64,000 nt of DNA, from NCBI GenBank assembly GCA_008921705.1, contig VFFE01006056.1, positions 466,404-530,403 on the forward strand, written 5' to 3'. The notes under the pieces were generated by a model. It did no database searches. It was given only the letters and a program-made list of their open reading frames with translations, and was not told where the DNA came from. The DNA is from Burhinus oedicnemus (taxonomy: Eukaryota; Chordata; Aves; Charadriiformes; Burhinidae). The first letter of the stretch is position 1, and every line of letters starts with the position of its first letter. The position numbers and the translations under genes were made by a program. Below, piece after piece: positions 33,844 to 45,541 of the stretch.

Positions 33844-35305
33844 CTACACGTCTTTAAATACCTCCAGGGATCGCGATTCTACCACTTCCCTGGGCAGCCT
33901 GTTCCAATGCTTGATAACCCTTTCAGTGAAGAAATTTTTCCTAATATCCACTCTAAACCTCCCCTGGTGCAACTTGAGGCCATTTCCTCTGGTCCTATCA
34001 CTTGTTACATGGGAGAAGAGATCGATCCCCACCTTGCTACAACCTTCTGTCAAGTAGTTGTAGAGAGCAATAAGGTTTCCCCTGAACATCCTTTTCTTCA
34101 GACTGAACAACCCAGTTCCCTCAGCCATTCCTCATAATACTTGTGCTCTAGACCCTTCACCAGCTTCATTGCTCTTCTCTGGACACACTGTAGCACCTCA
34201 ATGTCTTTCTTGTAGTGAGAGGCCCAAAACTGAACACAAGATTCAAGGTGGGGCCTCACCAGTGGCAAGTACAGGGGGACGATCATTTCCCTAGTCCTGC
34301 TCACCACACTACTCCTGATGCAGGCCAGGATGCTGTTGACCTTCTTGGCCACCTGGGCACACTGCTGGCTTATATTCAGCCAGCTGCCTGCCAACACCCC
34401 CAGGTCCTTTCTGCCGGGCAGCTTTCCAGCCACTCTTCCCCAAGCCTGTAGCGCTGCATGGGGTTCTTGTGATCCAAGTGCAGGACCCGGCACTTGGCCT
34501 TGTTGAACCTCATACCATTGGCCTCAGCCCATTGATCCAGCCTGTCCAGATCCCTCTGTATGGATATCCTACCGTCATGCAGGTCGACACTTCCACCTAA
34601 CTTGGTGTCATCTTCAAACTTACTGAGGGTAAACTCAATCCCCTCATCCAGGTCATTGATAAAGATATTAAACAGAACTGGCCCCAATACCGAGCCCTGG
34701 GGAACACCACTTGTGACCGGCCGCCAATTGGATTTAACTCCATTCACCACAACTCTTTGGGTCCGGCCTTCCAGCCAGTTTTTTATCCAGTGAAGTGTAC
34801 GCCTGTTCAAGCCATGAGCAGCCAGTTTCTCTGGGAGAACGCTGTGGGAAACTGTATTGAAGGCTTTACTACAGTTGAGGTAAACAACATCCACAGCCTC
34901 TCCCTCATCCACTAGGCAGGTGACCTTGACATAGAAGGAGATCAGGTTTGTCAAGCAGGACCTGCCTTTCATGAACCCATGCTGACTGGGCCTGATCACC
35001 TGGTTGTCCTGCATATGCCATGTAATGGCACTCAGGATAATCTGCTCCATAACCTCCCCTGGCACTGAGGTCAGACTGACAGGCCTGTAGTTCCCCAGAT
35101 CCTCCTTCCGGTCCTTCTTGTGGATGGGCATCCCATTTGCGAACCTCCAGTCAACTGGGACCTCCCCGGGTAGCCAGGACTGCTGATAACTGATGGAAAG
35201 TGGCTTGGTGAGCACTTCCACCAGCTCCTTCAGTACCCTTGGGTGGATCCCATCTGGCCCCATAGACTTGTGTATGTCTAAGTGCTGTAGCAGGTCACTC
35301 ACCAT
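33844..35305 (-). pseudogene. CR1 ORF2 reverse transcriptase and C-terminus, broken
   Basis: The main frame (35305-34376, 309 codons) contains [38 protein letters not shown], the motif B region [13 protein letters not shown] and FNIFINDLD. The catalytic pair appears as FEDD (residues 230-233) where CR1 normally has F-A-D-D. Motif A reads [10 protein letters not shown]: the first catalytic Asp is Asn (residue 144) and the second conserved Asp is also Asn. The polymerase would be inactive even without the frame breaks. Two further frames (34493-34098 and 34128-33844) carry the C-terminal region, including [12 protein letters not shown] and [19 protein letters not shown]. Confidence 0.94.
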
Positions 35306-35519
35306 TTGCCCCTTGGATTATGGGGGCTTCATTCTGCTCCCTGTCTTCTAGCTCAGGGGGGGCTGGGGACTCAGGGAACAACTGGTCCTACTACTAAAGA
35401 CTGAGGCAAAGAAGGCATTAAGTACCTCAGCCTCTTCCTCATCCTTGGTCACTATGTTTCTGCCGCTGTCTAATAAATGATGGAGATTCTCCTTAGTCCT
35501 CCTTTTATTGCTAATGTAT

Positions 35520-36809
35520 TTACAGAAACATTTTTTTATTGTCCTTCACGTTGGAAGCCAGATTATGTTCTAGTTGGGCTTTGGCCCTTCTAATTTTCTC
35601 CCTACATAGCCTCACAGCATCTTTGCAGTCCTCATGAGTGGCCTGCCCTTTCTTCCAAAGGCCATAAATTTTCATTTTTTCTCTGAGTTGCAACCATAGC
35701 TCTCTGTTCAGCCAGGCTGGTCGTTTTCCCCAACAGCTCATTTTCTGGTGCATGGGGATGGCCTGCTCCTGTGCCTTTAAGTCTTCCTTCTTGAAAAATG
35801 TCCATCCTTTTTGGACTCCTTTGCTCTTCAGGACTGCCTCCCAATGGACTCTGTCAACCAGGCTCTTGAAAAGACCAAAGTCCGCCCTTGGGAAGTCCAA
35901 GGTGGCAGTCCTGCTGGCCTCCCTCCTTGCTTCTCTAAGAATCAAAAACTCTATCATTTCATGATCATTGTGCCCAAGACAGCCTCCAACCATCACATCC
36001 CTTCTCTGTTTACAAACAACAGGCCCAGCAGGGCACCTTCCCTAGTTGGCTCCCTCACCAGCTGTGTCAGGAAGTTATCCTCAACATACTCCAGGAACCT
36101 CCTAGACTGTTCCCTCTCTGCTGTATTGTATTCCCAGCAGACATCTGGTACATTGAAGTCCCCCACAAGTACAAGGGCTAGCAATCGTGAGACTTCTCCC
36201 AGCTGTTTATAGAATATTTCATCTGCCTCTTCATCCTGGTTGGGCGGTCTGTAACAGACTCTCACCATGATGCCTGTCTTGTTGGCCCTCCCCCTGATTC
36301 TTACCCGTAGACACTCAACCCTATTGTCACTATCATTTAGTTCTAGACATTCATTATGCTCCTTAACATACAGGGTCACCCCCCCCACCTCTCCTTCCCT
36401 GCCTAGCCCTGCTGAAGAGTTTATAGCCATCCATTGCAGCACTGCAGTCATGCAAGTCGTCCCACCACGTTTCCATGATGGCGACTATGTCATAGTTTTC
36501 CTGCTGGATGACGGCTTCCAGCTCCTCCTGTTTGTTGCCTGTGCTGCATGCATTAGTATAGAAGCATTTGAGTTTGACTATCGGCCCAGTCACCTTGTTA
36601 CTGGGAGAAACCCTAATTCCTACGTGACCTTTCCCAGGCATGGCTGAAATTCCTAACCCATCAATGACTCTCATGTCTGTGCTGCTACATGAATCTCCAT
36701 CACCTACCTTCACTGAGTCGTCAGACCAAAGGACCACACTAGCATCCCGTCCTGCAGACACTGACACGCCACCCCCAGGCTTACCTCTAAAAATGGTACA
36801 GTATAACAA
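35520..36809 (-). pseudogene. CR1 ORF2 endonuclease region, broken
   Basis: Three overlapping frames cover the apurinic-endonuclease-like domain that nicks target DNA in LINE retrotransposition. Retained hallmarks are the catalytic Glu in IMETWWDD (near 36472), the Asp/Asn pair in VGDFNVPD (near 36160), the YRPP block before it, and the His in NDHEMIEF (near 35963). The last is usually preceded by Ser in CR1. Breaks fall near 36365-36450 and 35995. The linker continues to about 35520 (ending NVKDNKK) and is followed by a frame change and a gap of about 215 bp before the RT frame. Confidence 0.93.
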
Positions 36810-36830
36810 CGTGCTATAAGCCTAAGTTTC

Positions 36831-37954
36831 TGTTGATTCAGTAACAACAGTCAGGTCATTTGTTTGCTTGTTTCTTACTAGATTTTTGGTTTCCTTGACC
36901 TTTGCTGGTAAATACCATGATTTATTTGACATCCCCTCACCTCATGTCCTGCTCAGGCTGTAAAATGTGCATCTTTCATCAGTGCTGATGGGAACTCCAG
37001 TTCTTGGCCGGGATCCCTAATCCCAAGACCAGAGGAGGCATATTTACTGCATTTACTCTTCAGTGTGGTTTTTCTGCTCAGAGGAGTGTGTGTGTGCATG
37101 TCGTCATTCTTGGAAAGTTTTTAGACAAGTGTCACACTCCTCTATGAGAGTGAAATATGGAGCTGTGTATAGCTGCTGTAGAGGACTAAGCGAGAGTGAT
37201 CAGAAAGGTCTCAGGCTGGCAGCACAGCAAAGGCTTCTGTTTCCCAGAGGATGCACTGCCTTGCCATGTGCTTCAGCCCTGACTGGGAGGTCAACAGCCA
37301 TGCCAGTTCCATCAGGGACATTTCCTGGGGGGGCTGCACAGCTGCTGTTTGTTACCTTCCTCTCTCCTCCTATGCTACTTGCTCTCTCGTGTTTGCTGTG
37401 GGTTTTGGTTTGGGGGGGATGGATTTGGGTTTTTTTGGTGGTGTTTTGGGTTTTTTTGTTTTTGTTTGTTTGTTTGGTTTGGTTTGTTTTTTTTTCCTTT
37501 CAAAGCCCTGCTCTTCAAGTACTTTCAAGAAGGCAAAGAAAATGTTTACTGATTTGAATTTTGGCAGTTTAGTTCCATATTGGAAAATTTTGAAATATGT
37601 TGTGTTTTGTTTCCCTCATAAGAACAGAAGTGTTGTATCGTTCTTGCATGCCTTCACCGAGTCAGCAAATGCCCAAATTCAAACGTCAGTACCCAGAGGG
37701 AAGAGCAAGTGCGTGGAAATGTGGCGCTGTATGTGAGCAGCATTGGGGGTGAGCAGCCGCTGCTCGAATTGAACACTGCAATTTTGCAATGCAGCCAGGA
37801 GTGCTGAGGAGCTCGCCAAACCACTCGAGTTCAGCAGCTCTGGGAGTGTTACGGAAGATATGGGGGACACAATAAAAACTAATGTTCTGCCTCTGTGTTT
37901 ATAAATTAACAAGCTACGCTAGGTAGCATTCAATTGGTTAGCTTTTTATCAGTT
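36831..37954. other. Non-coding stretch with G/T-rich tract
   Basis: No supported gene. The long plus frames at 37063-37736 run through the G/T-rich low-complexity tract and are composition artefacts (Phe, Val, Leu, Trp-rich). Confidence 0.6.
37405..37500. repeat. G/T-rich low-complexity tract
   Basis: About 95 bp nearly free of A and C on the plus strand, with runs such as GGGGGGG, GGGTTTTTTT and repeated GTTT/GGTTT units. Several G-runs could support a weak quadruplex on the plus strand. Confidence 0.85.
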
Positions 37955-38235
37955 CTCAACAAATCATGAAAAGACTGATAACAATCAATGTAAGCCGTAA
38001 TCCCTTCACTCTAATGAATGCTATTCAACATGGTTTTATAATAAACAGTTCACTTATTTCTTTGATATCAGTTTTAATTAAATTACAAATCTGTTTGATA
38101 AAGGCAACACTGTTGTCACAGACTCCAGTAAAACATCTGACTTTTGGCAGAACAACATTCTGATTAGAAAAATAATTACTGCCAAGTGAAATCAATATAG
38201 TACATATTAAATGAATTAAAATGTAATAAGATGTT
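37955..38235 (+). mobile_element. Ancient CR1 LINE RT fragment
   Basis: The plus strand resembles the RT region of older reptile-type CR1. In order: ATTCAACATGGTTTTATAAT (QHGF), TTTGATATCAGTTTTAATTA, CTGTTTGATAAAGGCAACAC, AAAACATCTGACTTTTGGCA (motif A region, from 'FCKAFDLVPH'), then AACATTCTGATTAGAAAAAT and CATATTAAATGAATTAAAA. Similarity is only in blocks, and the reading frame is broken or substituted throughout (motif A Asp not retained). The 65-codon open frame here is a by-product. Confidence 0.65.
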
Positions 38236-41200
38236 TCAACAAGCAAGTTCTGATGCTCAGTTTGAAACGGCTGTGCTTGTCCTTAGTGAGGGTGGGAGAT
38301 GAAGAAGGTAGTGTAAGGAAGCCCACATTCTTGTCTGCAAATTTTTTTAAAAGTTTTGCCAGCGTTGAACAAAATAATTGCTGATGAAGTTTCAGAGAAT
38401 GAGAAGTTAATGAAGAGTTAAGCAAAGGCAGAAAAATTATTTAGAAGTACCGGGGTCATCACGGGAGAAGCTGGGCTCCCCAGAATGACGTGCAAACCCC
38501 AGCCAGAGAGCAGGGACACCCACCAGTGAGCAGCACTTGCTTTCCCAGCGTGGCTGGGCAGACTCGGGGGCAATCGCTCAGGGTCTCAGGAGGTGCGGTC
38601 ACTGTGAGCTTGAACTGAGCTCCTGTTACAGGGTGGTGCCACAAATGGCAAGTGAGGTCCTAGCAAATTTCAGTGGGCTACATATTAAATGAAAATATAG
38701 CAATGCTATTACTGTTTTGGCATTAATGAAAGTACTGCCAGAATATTCTGTGCAATTGTGTTGTACACATACTCTACCAAGTATGTTGGCTAGCTGGGAA
38801 GAGTTCAGAAGAAAACTACAAGGCTCTTTTCTGCCACTTCATCATAGTCTGTCTTGCAAGGAGAGAGAAAAAAGAAATCCAGTTCACTGCAGAGGACATA
38901 TAAAAGCAGACAAGGTGCCTATGTTGCAACAAGCTGTCTCACAGTAAGTGTCTGATGAATTTAGGGGATTCATTGGCAATGGAGGGTTGGAAGCTGAAGC
39001 TTGGGAATTGCAGACTGAAGCGCAAGTTTCTATCAGTGAAGGCATCAGCTGGAACTTACTGGTTCTTTAAAAAAGTTATGCATTTTCATAGTAAAGACTT
39101 AAGGACTTCAGCTTTAACTATCATCCAACAGTTCTCATCCTGATATTGTTTGGTTTTTTCCTCAAGGCTCTAAAAGTAAAGCCTGCAGTTGCTGTTTTCC
39201 TGCCCATTACCTTGTAATGATGTAAAAAAGTCATACGCTTTTCTTGATTTGTGATAATTTCACATGCTTTTTTGGAAATTATGCAAATTATTTATTCAGG
39301 TATCATGTACTAGCGCATCACTTGTCTCTCCAGCAACAGAAGTAATTTAAAGCTAATAGTTATATCCTTTCTTTTCCTCTGTTGATTACAAATCTAAACT
39401 TTTCTCATTTGTTTTCAATGTAGCGATTCTGTGCAGAAAATTGTAATAATTAATTTGTGTTCACCAAAGTGATTTAATTGCCATGGTTTTCATTGTAAGT
39501 GTAATTGCCATGGCATTTCTATTTTCAAACTGCTCAGATGCACTATAACCTTTGTGTTGTTTCCTTGCATCTTTGTATTCTGCTATGGTTTTCCAACAAC
39601 ATGGTGGGGATACTCTTTTAAAAGTAAATCTTAGGGAAAAGCTCATGTATGTGCGACAGCTTCTCCTTCTTACTGATTTAGGGTGTATGTAGGGTCAGCA
39701 TGTTGCCACCTTTTGCTGTATGAACAGAACAGGACGCAATTCCATGAAGGACTTGTTGGCAGCTGTTGCTGCTCGTTGGATCCACGTGCTTTGTGTAAGC
39801 GGTACTGTACTTGTATAATTTACATCTTGGGAGAAGAAGGTCTCATGTTCAAGTACGCAGTGATTCATGCCCAAATGAGAACAGATTCCTCAGGGAAGAA
39901 AGCGATGCCCTCTTGCATTATTTCATGGCAGTTTTGCAACATTTTTTTTACCATTTTTAAAACATTTCTGGCACAAAGCTTATCTGCCAGCAATTTTCAG
40001 TCCCTGACCCTGTTGTTTATCTCTCAGATTTACTGCGAGTCTTCTGTGATTAGTATTCCCAGCCTCTGCCTACTAATTTAATGTCCAGAGTTCCACAAGC
40101 TCCAACATTAGCATTTTTAAGAAAACTGTGGGACTCTGCAATAAACTTGTGCCTTCTGTCTTATCTCAAATATTTATCCCAACTCTCTTCATAAAAATTC
40201 TGAGTCATCTCTAGTTCTGCGCTTATAAAAATTCCACTGGAAAAACACACACACAAAAAACAACTAAACAAAAAAACCCCAAACCCTTCCAAAAGGGTTT
40301 ATAGGAGAGTTGCTTATTCCTAACTAAAAATAAATTCCTCTATGTATAACACACTTATTTAATTAAACTATTAATAATGGTAATTATGTACTTGAGAGGA
40401 AAAAGCAACTATATAACCTAACAGTTTTGAAACGTTTGTTGTTACTGGGCTTTGCTATTGTCCCTGTGATGTATTGGAAGGAAGCAATATAATTTTGCAG
40501 TCTCTGGCATATGATAATTACCCTGGTTTTTTTTCAGAAAAAATGACCCAGCTTCTTGTTAGGCACTTAGACTGTCTAAATCAGGGATATGACCAGGGAT
40601 TTTTCTCTTGCCTTCCTTGATTTGCAGTGCTTGGAAATCTGCAATAAGAAGTTGTACTGATCCTGCTGATTCACTCTGGCAGATGCTAATAGTTAACTGC
40701 ATCCTGTCTGCAAGGGTATGGGATGGTCTCAGCAGGATGCAAGCAAAATTAAATTAGGTATGGCCAAGCTTGGATAAAGAGACTCTTTTTTCTTTCTATT
40801 TTAAACAGAAGAAGCACAACAAATAAGAAGGCTTTTTATATTGAACATGTTAAGGGCAGGTTCAGTAGGACACAGGTTTGCAGGACTCTTCATAGCTAAA
40901 TTAAAAAAAAATAGTTATTTAAGGATACCCTGATTCCATTGAAGACAATACTACTGCATCCATTAAAGCCATCATTTTAGCCTTGTGCTCAATAGGAGTA
41001 CCCATGCAGTGTTATGCATCTTCTGGTAATGATGATCATCAGAAAGAACATTATCTGCTAATTCAACGACGGGTAATATCGGTGCAGTTGGCAGCAACAG
41101 CCATGGTGTTATTCAAGATTGGCTATATAAGAAGCCAAATCAGAACATCAGATCTTTGTGTTCTTTCTCATTGGAGCTGGTGGTGGAACTTTTAAATATT

Positions 41201-42244
41201 TATTGTTCTTAATAGACGCAAAAGTCTGCAGATGAACTAGGTATTGGCCCAGACACCAGATCACTGCATAGCAGCCCCTGCCCAGCTTCTCTGCATTGTG
41301 CCTCTGTGCTGCATAGGCAGGAATTTTTAAATGTGATGTTTGTAATTCAGCATTGAGGGTCCACCACGCTGCATCCTGTTAAAAATGTAATGGTAAGGAA
41401 GCAAAATTTCCTGTGACTTCTTGTGAATTCTGGGGTTTAAATCACTTTACATTTATGATCATGAACTCTGATGATGGAGTGCTTGACTTGTTGATCAGCA
41501 TGAAAGAAAAAATATATATGCCCCTCAGAATATCCTTTCCATGCACTTGAGTTTAAAATTCAGTGTGTTGTAGCCCAGTGATGATTTCATCTTTATTGCA
41601 GGGAAACTAAGTGAAGTCGTCTTATCCAATTTAGCTATGGCCTTTTTTTCCCAGGTGGGTCATGAAAACAACTCTACAGTAGCAGCCATTTGAAAATATT
41701 ATCTCTTTTCCACACCCCAAAATGTTACAGAGGATTTAGTGGATAGTTTTATTTGCTTCAGCAAATACCTGCTGCACTTAAGTCATAAGACACTGAAGAA
41801 ATACTGCAGTAAAGCCCTTTTTATATCACCAACAATGTAACTGCATTGTCAATTACTCTTGAAACAGTGCTGGGGAGTTTATGGGAGGGTTGTGAATCGT
41901 TCTGGAATCACTGTTTTGGGATTAATTTCTCTTTTAAATCCCAACAGGGAAGGATTTTCATGCATCAAAAAGGGATTAAAATGTGTTGTGCTCTTTTGTG
42001 GTACAAAGAGAAAAGAATTCATTTCCAAAGGGGTTACTGCTGATTTTCTAGAGAATGTCCATGCAAGTGTTGCAAATATATGATGTGATGCTACCCAGCC
42101 AACAGTGGATTTTGGAATAGCTTTGATCCTTCAGCTATATCTCTGGGACTGGAGAGTAGGGTTTGCTAGATGATAGCACTGCTGTTCTTTGAAATAGACT
42201 GAATTTTTGAAATTGTTGAGAATATATTTTCTTCCCAGCATGGA
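38236..42244. other. Non-coding stretch
   Basis: 4.0 kb AT-rich DNA without supported genes or recognised transposons. The longest frame (39683-40081, plus, 132 codons) has no recognised family, acceptor or promoter. Confidence 0.55.
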
Positions 42245-42345
42245 TCAGAAGAGAGCTGCCTGTAACTCAGTGGTTAGCACACTCGGGAGTGTTTGGAGAG
42301 ATCTGTGTTCCAGTCCCTATTCTGAATCATGTCCCTGTGCGACTG
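42245..42345 (+). repeat. tRNA-derived SINE-like relic
   Basis: GCCTGTAACTCAGTGGTTAG then CACACTCGGG gives a clear A-box-like region of a tRNA-derived head. GATCTGTGTTCCAGTCCCTA gives the B-box about 40 bp on. It is the clearest SINE head in the window. The downstream body (TTCTGAATCATGTCC...) is only weakly recognisable and no poly-A or flanking repeat is seen. A lone tRNA pseudogene is an alternative. Confidence 0.55.
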
Positions 42346-43139
42346 GCTACTGTGAAATCTTTTTCTCTCTTCCTTTAGGTTCACAAGAAAAGAATGTATT
42401 ATTTGGGGAAAAAACACTTCACTGAACCTGATGTTCCCCTGTTAAAGGTGGGGCTTTTTAAGCAGTTGCCATTTTTTCATAGAAGAAATTCCAGCTCATT
42501 CTAGCTGAAACAAATTTAAGGCTGTGCAAGTTGTTTTCTTAGAGCCTGATTATTTGCTCTGTCCCTTGAAACCCTGTCTCCTCAGTTCATGTGAATATAT
42601 ACGGAAGGACAGTCACATTCTGAAGTCAAATTCCGTAATAAAGGCATGTGTGGGAGGAGGCGGATCGTTTTCACTGATCTTTTTGTCTCTTTTTACTTTG
42701 TTGTCACTCTCTCTTCTGCTATAGCAACGGTGCTGAGTGTTGATGCCATAGCATGTTGAAGAGATGTTCTGAACATTAACTTTGGTTCAATCCATCTTCA
42801 TTTCCTGTAGAAAATGGATTGTTACCTGTGAATACTTTTGTAGCCTACTTCCGAAGTTACATTTTATCTATATAGCTTACCTATAGGTGGTATATTTATC
42901 ATAATATTTTTTATTCATGTGCAGCCAGCTCTCATCTTCTGTTTACAGACGCCTCTCATTAATATTTCAGGTGCAAAAGGTCCCTGTGGATTGGAATACA
43001 TCACACTTGGCTGTAGGGAAAAGGGGTGTCACATCTTTCATAAAAGTCTATCAGCCATTCTTTTCTGGGATAGTCCTCCTAGTCAGAAGTGGTGGACCCT
43101 GCTGTTTCAATTTATCATTTCTTTTGTTTCCTTATTAAA

Positions 43140-43375
43140 CAGCCTGTCTTTACCTAATAAATTGCAACATATCTACATTTCCATCATGGATAATGGCCCT
43201 GATGTGGTCTATGTCACTGAAACCTGGCAGAGTGAAATATTGCCCTCCCCCCAGTTTTGACTCTGTCATCAAGTTTGCATTATATCAGGTCATCCAGGAG
43301 CTACTGCAGTAATCCTTCATTCTTATTCTAGCTGTCCACTAGTGGCCTCTTATGTTTCATCAGGTGAAACATTGA
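43140..43375 (+). mobile_element. LINE endonuclease relic, L2/CR1-like but not avian CR1
   Basis: The frame from about 43140 reads PNKLQHIYISIMDNGPDVVY then VTETWQSE, matching the 'n-K...D..i.T-E-T-W' start of a LINE endonuclease, with the catalytic Glu in TETW. After a frame change it continues HQVCIISGHPGATAVILHSY, matching the 'gGGvAvi' segment. The wording differs from the CR1 copy at 36 kb (IMETWWDD), so it comes from another, older LINE clade. No 3' part was recognised with confidence. Confidence 0.55.
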
Positions 43376-43380
43376 AATAA

Positions 43381-45440
43381 CAAGGTGTGCGTATTTATAG
43401 CCTCATTGTTGATTAAGTATAGTAGCTAGCTTGTGAAGTAGCTGTTGGGAAATAGGATCTTAAATCAAAGCTCGTTTTCCCCCGTCAGCTAGGACGACAA
43501 AGGAAATGAGACATTCCTAGAAGTGTTGTCCACAACTGGATATAATAAGGAACAGAAGGTACAGCTATTTGGCTGTATTAATTAGCTCTTCTTCAGAGCT
43601 ACACATCTGTCAACTGGTAACTGCAGCAGCTTCTCAACTTCATTACTTTAAGGAGGTATCTTTAAGTAGCGTATTTCTTTTTTTGTCGGTTTCATTTTTG
43701 TATCGACCTTTCACATGGAGTAATACGTAGCAAAATGACTTCTTATTGATCTATAAAATTGCAGTTTAACACCCCCCAAAACAAACAAATAAGAAAAATT
43801 AACAGCAAAACCCTCAGAGCCTTTGCTACAAGTAAAGACAGAGTGCCCGGTAAAAGGAAATTTTACAAGGTAGCAGTCATCAGACTGGACAAGACATCTG
43901 TGTCCTTCATTTGAAGGTATATCTATGTTGTTCACATATTGTCCTTTGGCCTTGTTTCTCAGTTCTTAGCCAAAAGTCCAGCTAAGATCAATGGATGCTG
44001 CAGATGCTAAAATGTCTTCACAAATCGTTTGACAGGAACGTCAGCTTACAGCTATAGAACAGCATCGACGTTCCTCATGACCCAGAGCCAGTGCTGATAC
44101 TGTGTCCTTTCTGATACTAGGGTGTGTTGCAACGTAGGGACGATTACCTAGTTGCTGCCTCCCAATGTGAGGATTTGGGGTGAATTGCCCAGCATATCCC
44201 CTTCTCTCTGGGAAGCTGGTGCGATGATTGCCACAGGGTACTCCGCAGGGGGTTTCCTGGACCATCCCTCCACCCCTACTCAAGGAGAGGATGCTCAGTT
44301 CCATCTGTTTTTTATTTCTTGCTGACATTAATATTACATCTCCTGCCTATCTGATTAAAAGTCAAGTTTCCAAAAAGCTGTTCTTTTTTTGTCTGAAGGC
44401 TGTTTGCACCTTGCTGAGGAAAATGCCTGACCATGGAAGGCCATTTCCCAACAGGGGCTGCAACAGTGATCTCTCCAGTCACTCTGCAGTCTCATTTCAG
44501 GCCTCAGTAGAGCATTAGTTGTCCTTGTTTATTCTTTTCCCAGTTATCATTTTCTGTCACTGCTTTATCATGATGCTCATGGTAATCGCGGGCCTAAGGC
44601 AGGAGTGGGTGGCTTTTCATTTTTCATCTCTGAAGAAATGTTCAGCATCATTGGTGGAAGATTATATACCCCTCTCCAAGGGTCTCGTCTTGGTTTAGGT
44701 CTTACCTACTTCAGATGACAGTTTTCTCTCTGTATGTCTCCTCAAGAGATTTTGAGGGAACTCGTCTGATGTGTCTTTACCTCTTTGCGTTTTCTTTCTG
44801 TTTGTGATGAGAAATAAGAAATGATCACCTCATTATAAGAAAACAGGAGGTCCTGATTTAATCTGTTTGGCACGCATTGTTCATTTAATTATTGCATGAT
44901 TGCTGTGTGACAGCAGCGTAGGAATAATATGGTCGCACATTACTGCTTCAGGTTCCCTTTTTATGGTGTCTCAGAAATAAGTCACCAGCCCCCTTCTCCA
45001 GCGCTCCTTTCTGCTAGCAGGTTCAAAACCTGCCCTGCCTCGAAAGGTGTAGCATGGCCAGTCCACGGCACATCTAAGAGTGCGTGCTTCAGTTCCCAGA
45101 GTTCTAGTAATAAACAGGCAGCCTATTGACTTAGTTCTCAAGTTTTGAAGCTTTTTGTTTACTCTCCAGGAAATTTTATTTAGTTAAATACAAACTAAAT
45201 ATGAGGGTTGCTTGAACCACTTTTTGAGAGTGTTGTTTTGAGTATTGGTTACCTTGGCCTGCCTAACATTTCACTGCAACAGAAACATGTCTCCTCTCTA
45301 CTGCTCTAGCAGCTTGGTGTTATGTTTGTTCTTAATACAGAGGATGTAACGCCTCCTGGCGTGGCATGAATAGTTTTCAAGGCCAGGCTTCTCTGTTGTT
45401 GGGCTTTCTCTTTCTGATCAACAAATACTATTTCTTTCAG
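43381..45440. other. Non-coding stretch
   Basis: No supported gene. A weak B-box-like GCAGGTTCAAAACCTGCC lies near 45019. The last 50 bp are a strong pyrimidine tract leading to the candidate exon at 45441. Confidence 0.5.
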
Positions 45441-45500
45441 GTTGGAGCTGAACCTGAAGATTCAGAAGGCTGGGATGAAGGTTGTATTTCTGAAAACTGA
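45441..45500 (+). CDS. Candidate terminal coding exon, unknown protein
   Basis: The stretch CTTTCTCTTTCTGATCAAC...ACTATTTCTTTCAG is a very good acceptor. In phase 0 the exon reads VGAEPEDSEGWDEGCISEN and stops at TGA (45498-45500). An AATAAA follows at 45536-45541, so the exon, stop and poly(A) signal are all in order. The acidic, Ser-rich tail with a single Trp looks like a natural C-terminus. In phase 1 the same segment is also open (LELNLKIQKAGMKVVFLKTD), so the frame cannot be decided from the sequence alone. I do not recognise the protein. No upstream plus-strand exon could be joined to it confidently; 8479-8538 is the only other plausible plus-strand exon and lies 37 kb away. A non-coding RNA 3' exon is an alternative. 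Confidence 0.33.
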   Translation, partial: VGAEPEDSEGWDEGCISEN

Positions 45501-45535
45501 TTAAGTATTGTAACAAACACAAGTGATATTTCTGC

Positions 45536-45541
45536 AATAAA
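45536..45541 (+). terminator. Poly(A) signal AATAAA
   Basis: AATAAA 36 bp after the TGA of the candidate terminal exon. A canonical hexamer occurs often by chance in AT-rich DNA, so its value lies in its position. Confidence 0.4.

Larger units (their letters stand above)
33741..36825 (-). mobile_element. Nearly full-length CR1 LINE, frameshifted
   Basis: About 3.1 kb on the minus strand, ending at 33741 with the reverse complement of the CR1 terminal repeat (AATCATAGAATCATAAAATC on plus). From 5' to 3' it carries the APE-type endonuclease, the linker, the reverse transcriptase and the C-terminal region of ORF2. The open frame is split into six overlapping pieces in changing frames, so at least five frame changes have occurred and it cannot make a full protein. 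ORF1 and the 5' UTR are not recognisable upstream of 36825. Most CR1 copies are a few hundred bases, so this length is uncommon. Divergence looks moderate, implying a younger age than the plus-strand copies in this window. Confidence 0.95.

Noticed and set aside
37063..37736. Long plus-strand hydrophobic frames resembling membrane proteins
   Set aside because: Produced by the G/T-rich tract (Phe, Val, Trp, Gly codons); no real membrane-protein pattern.
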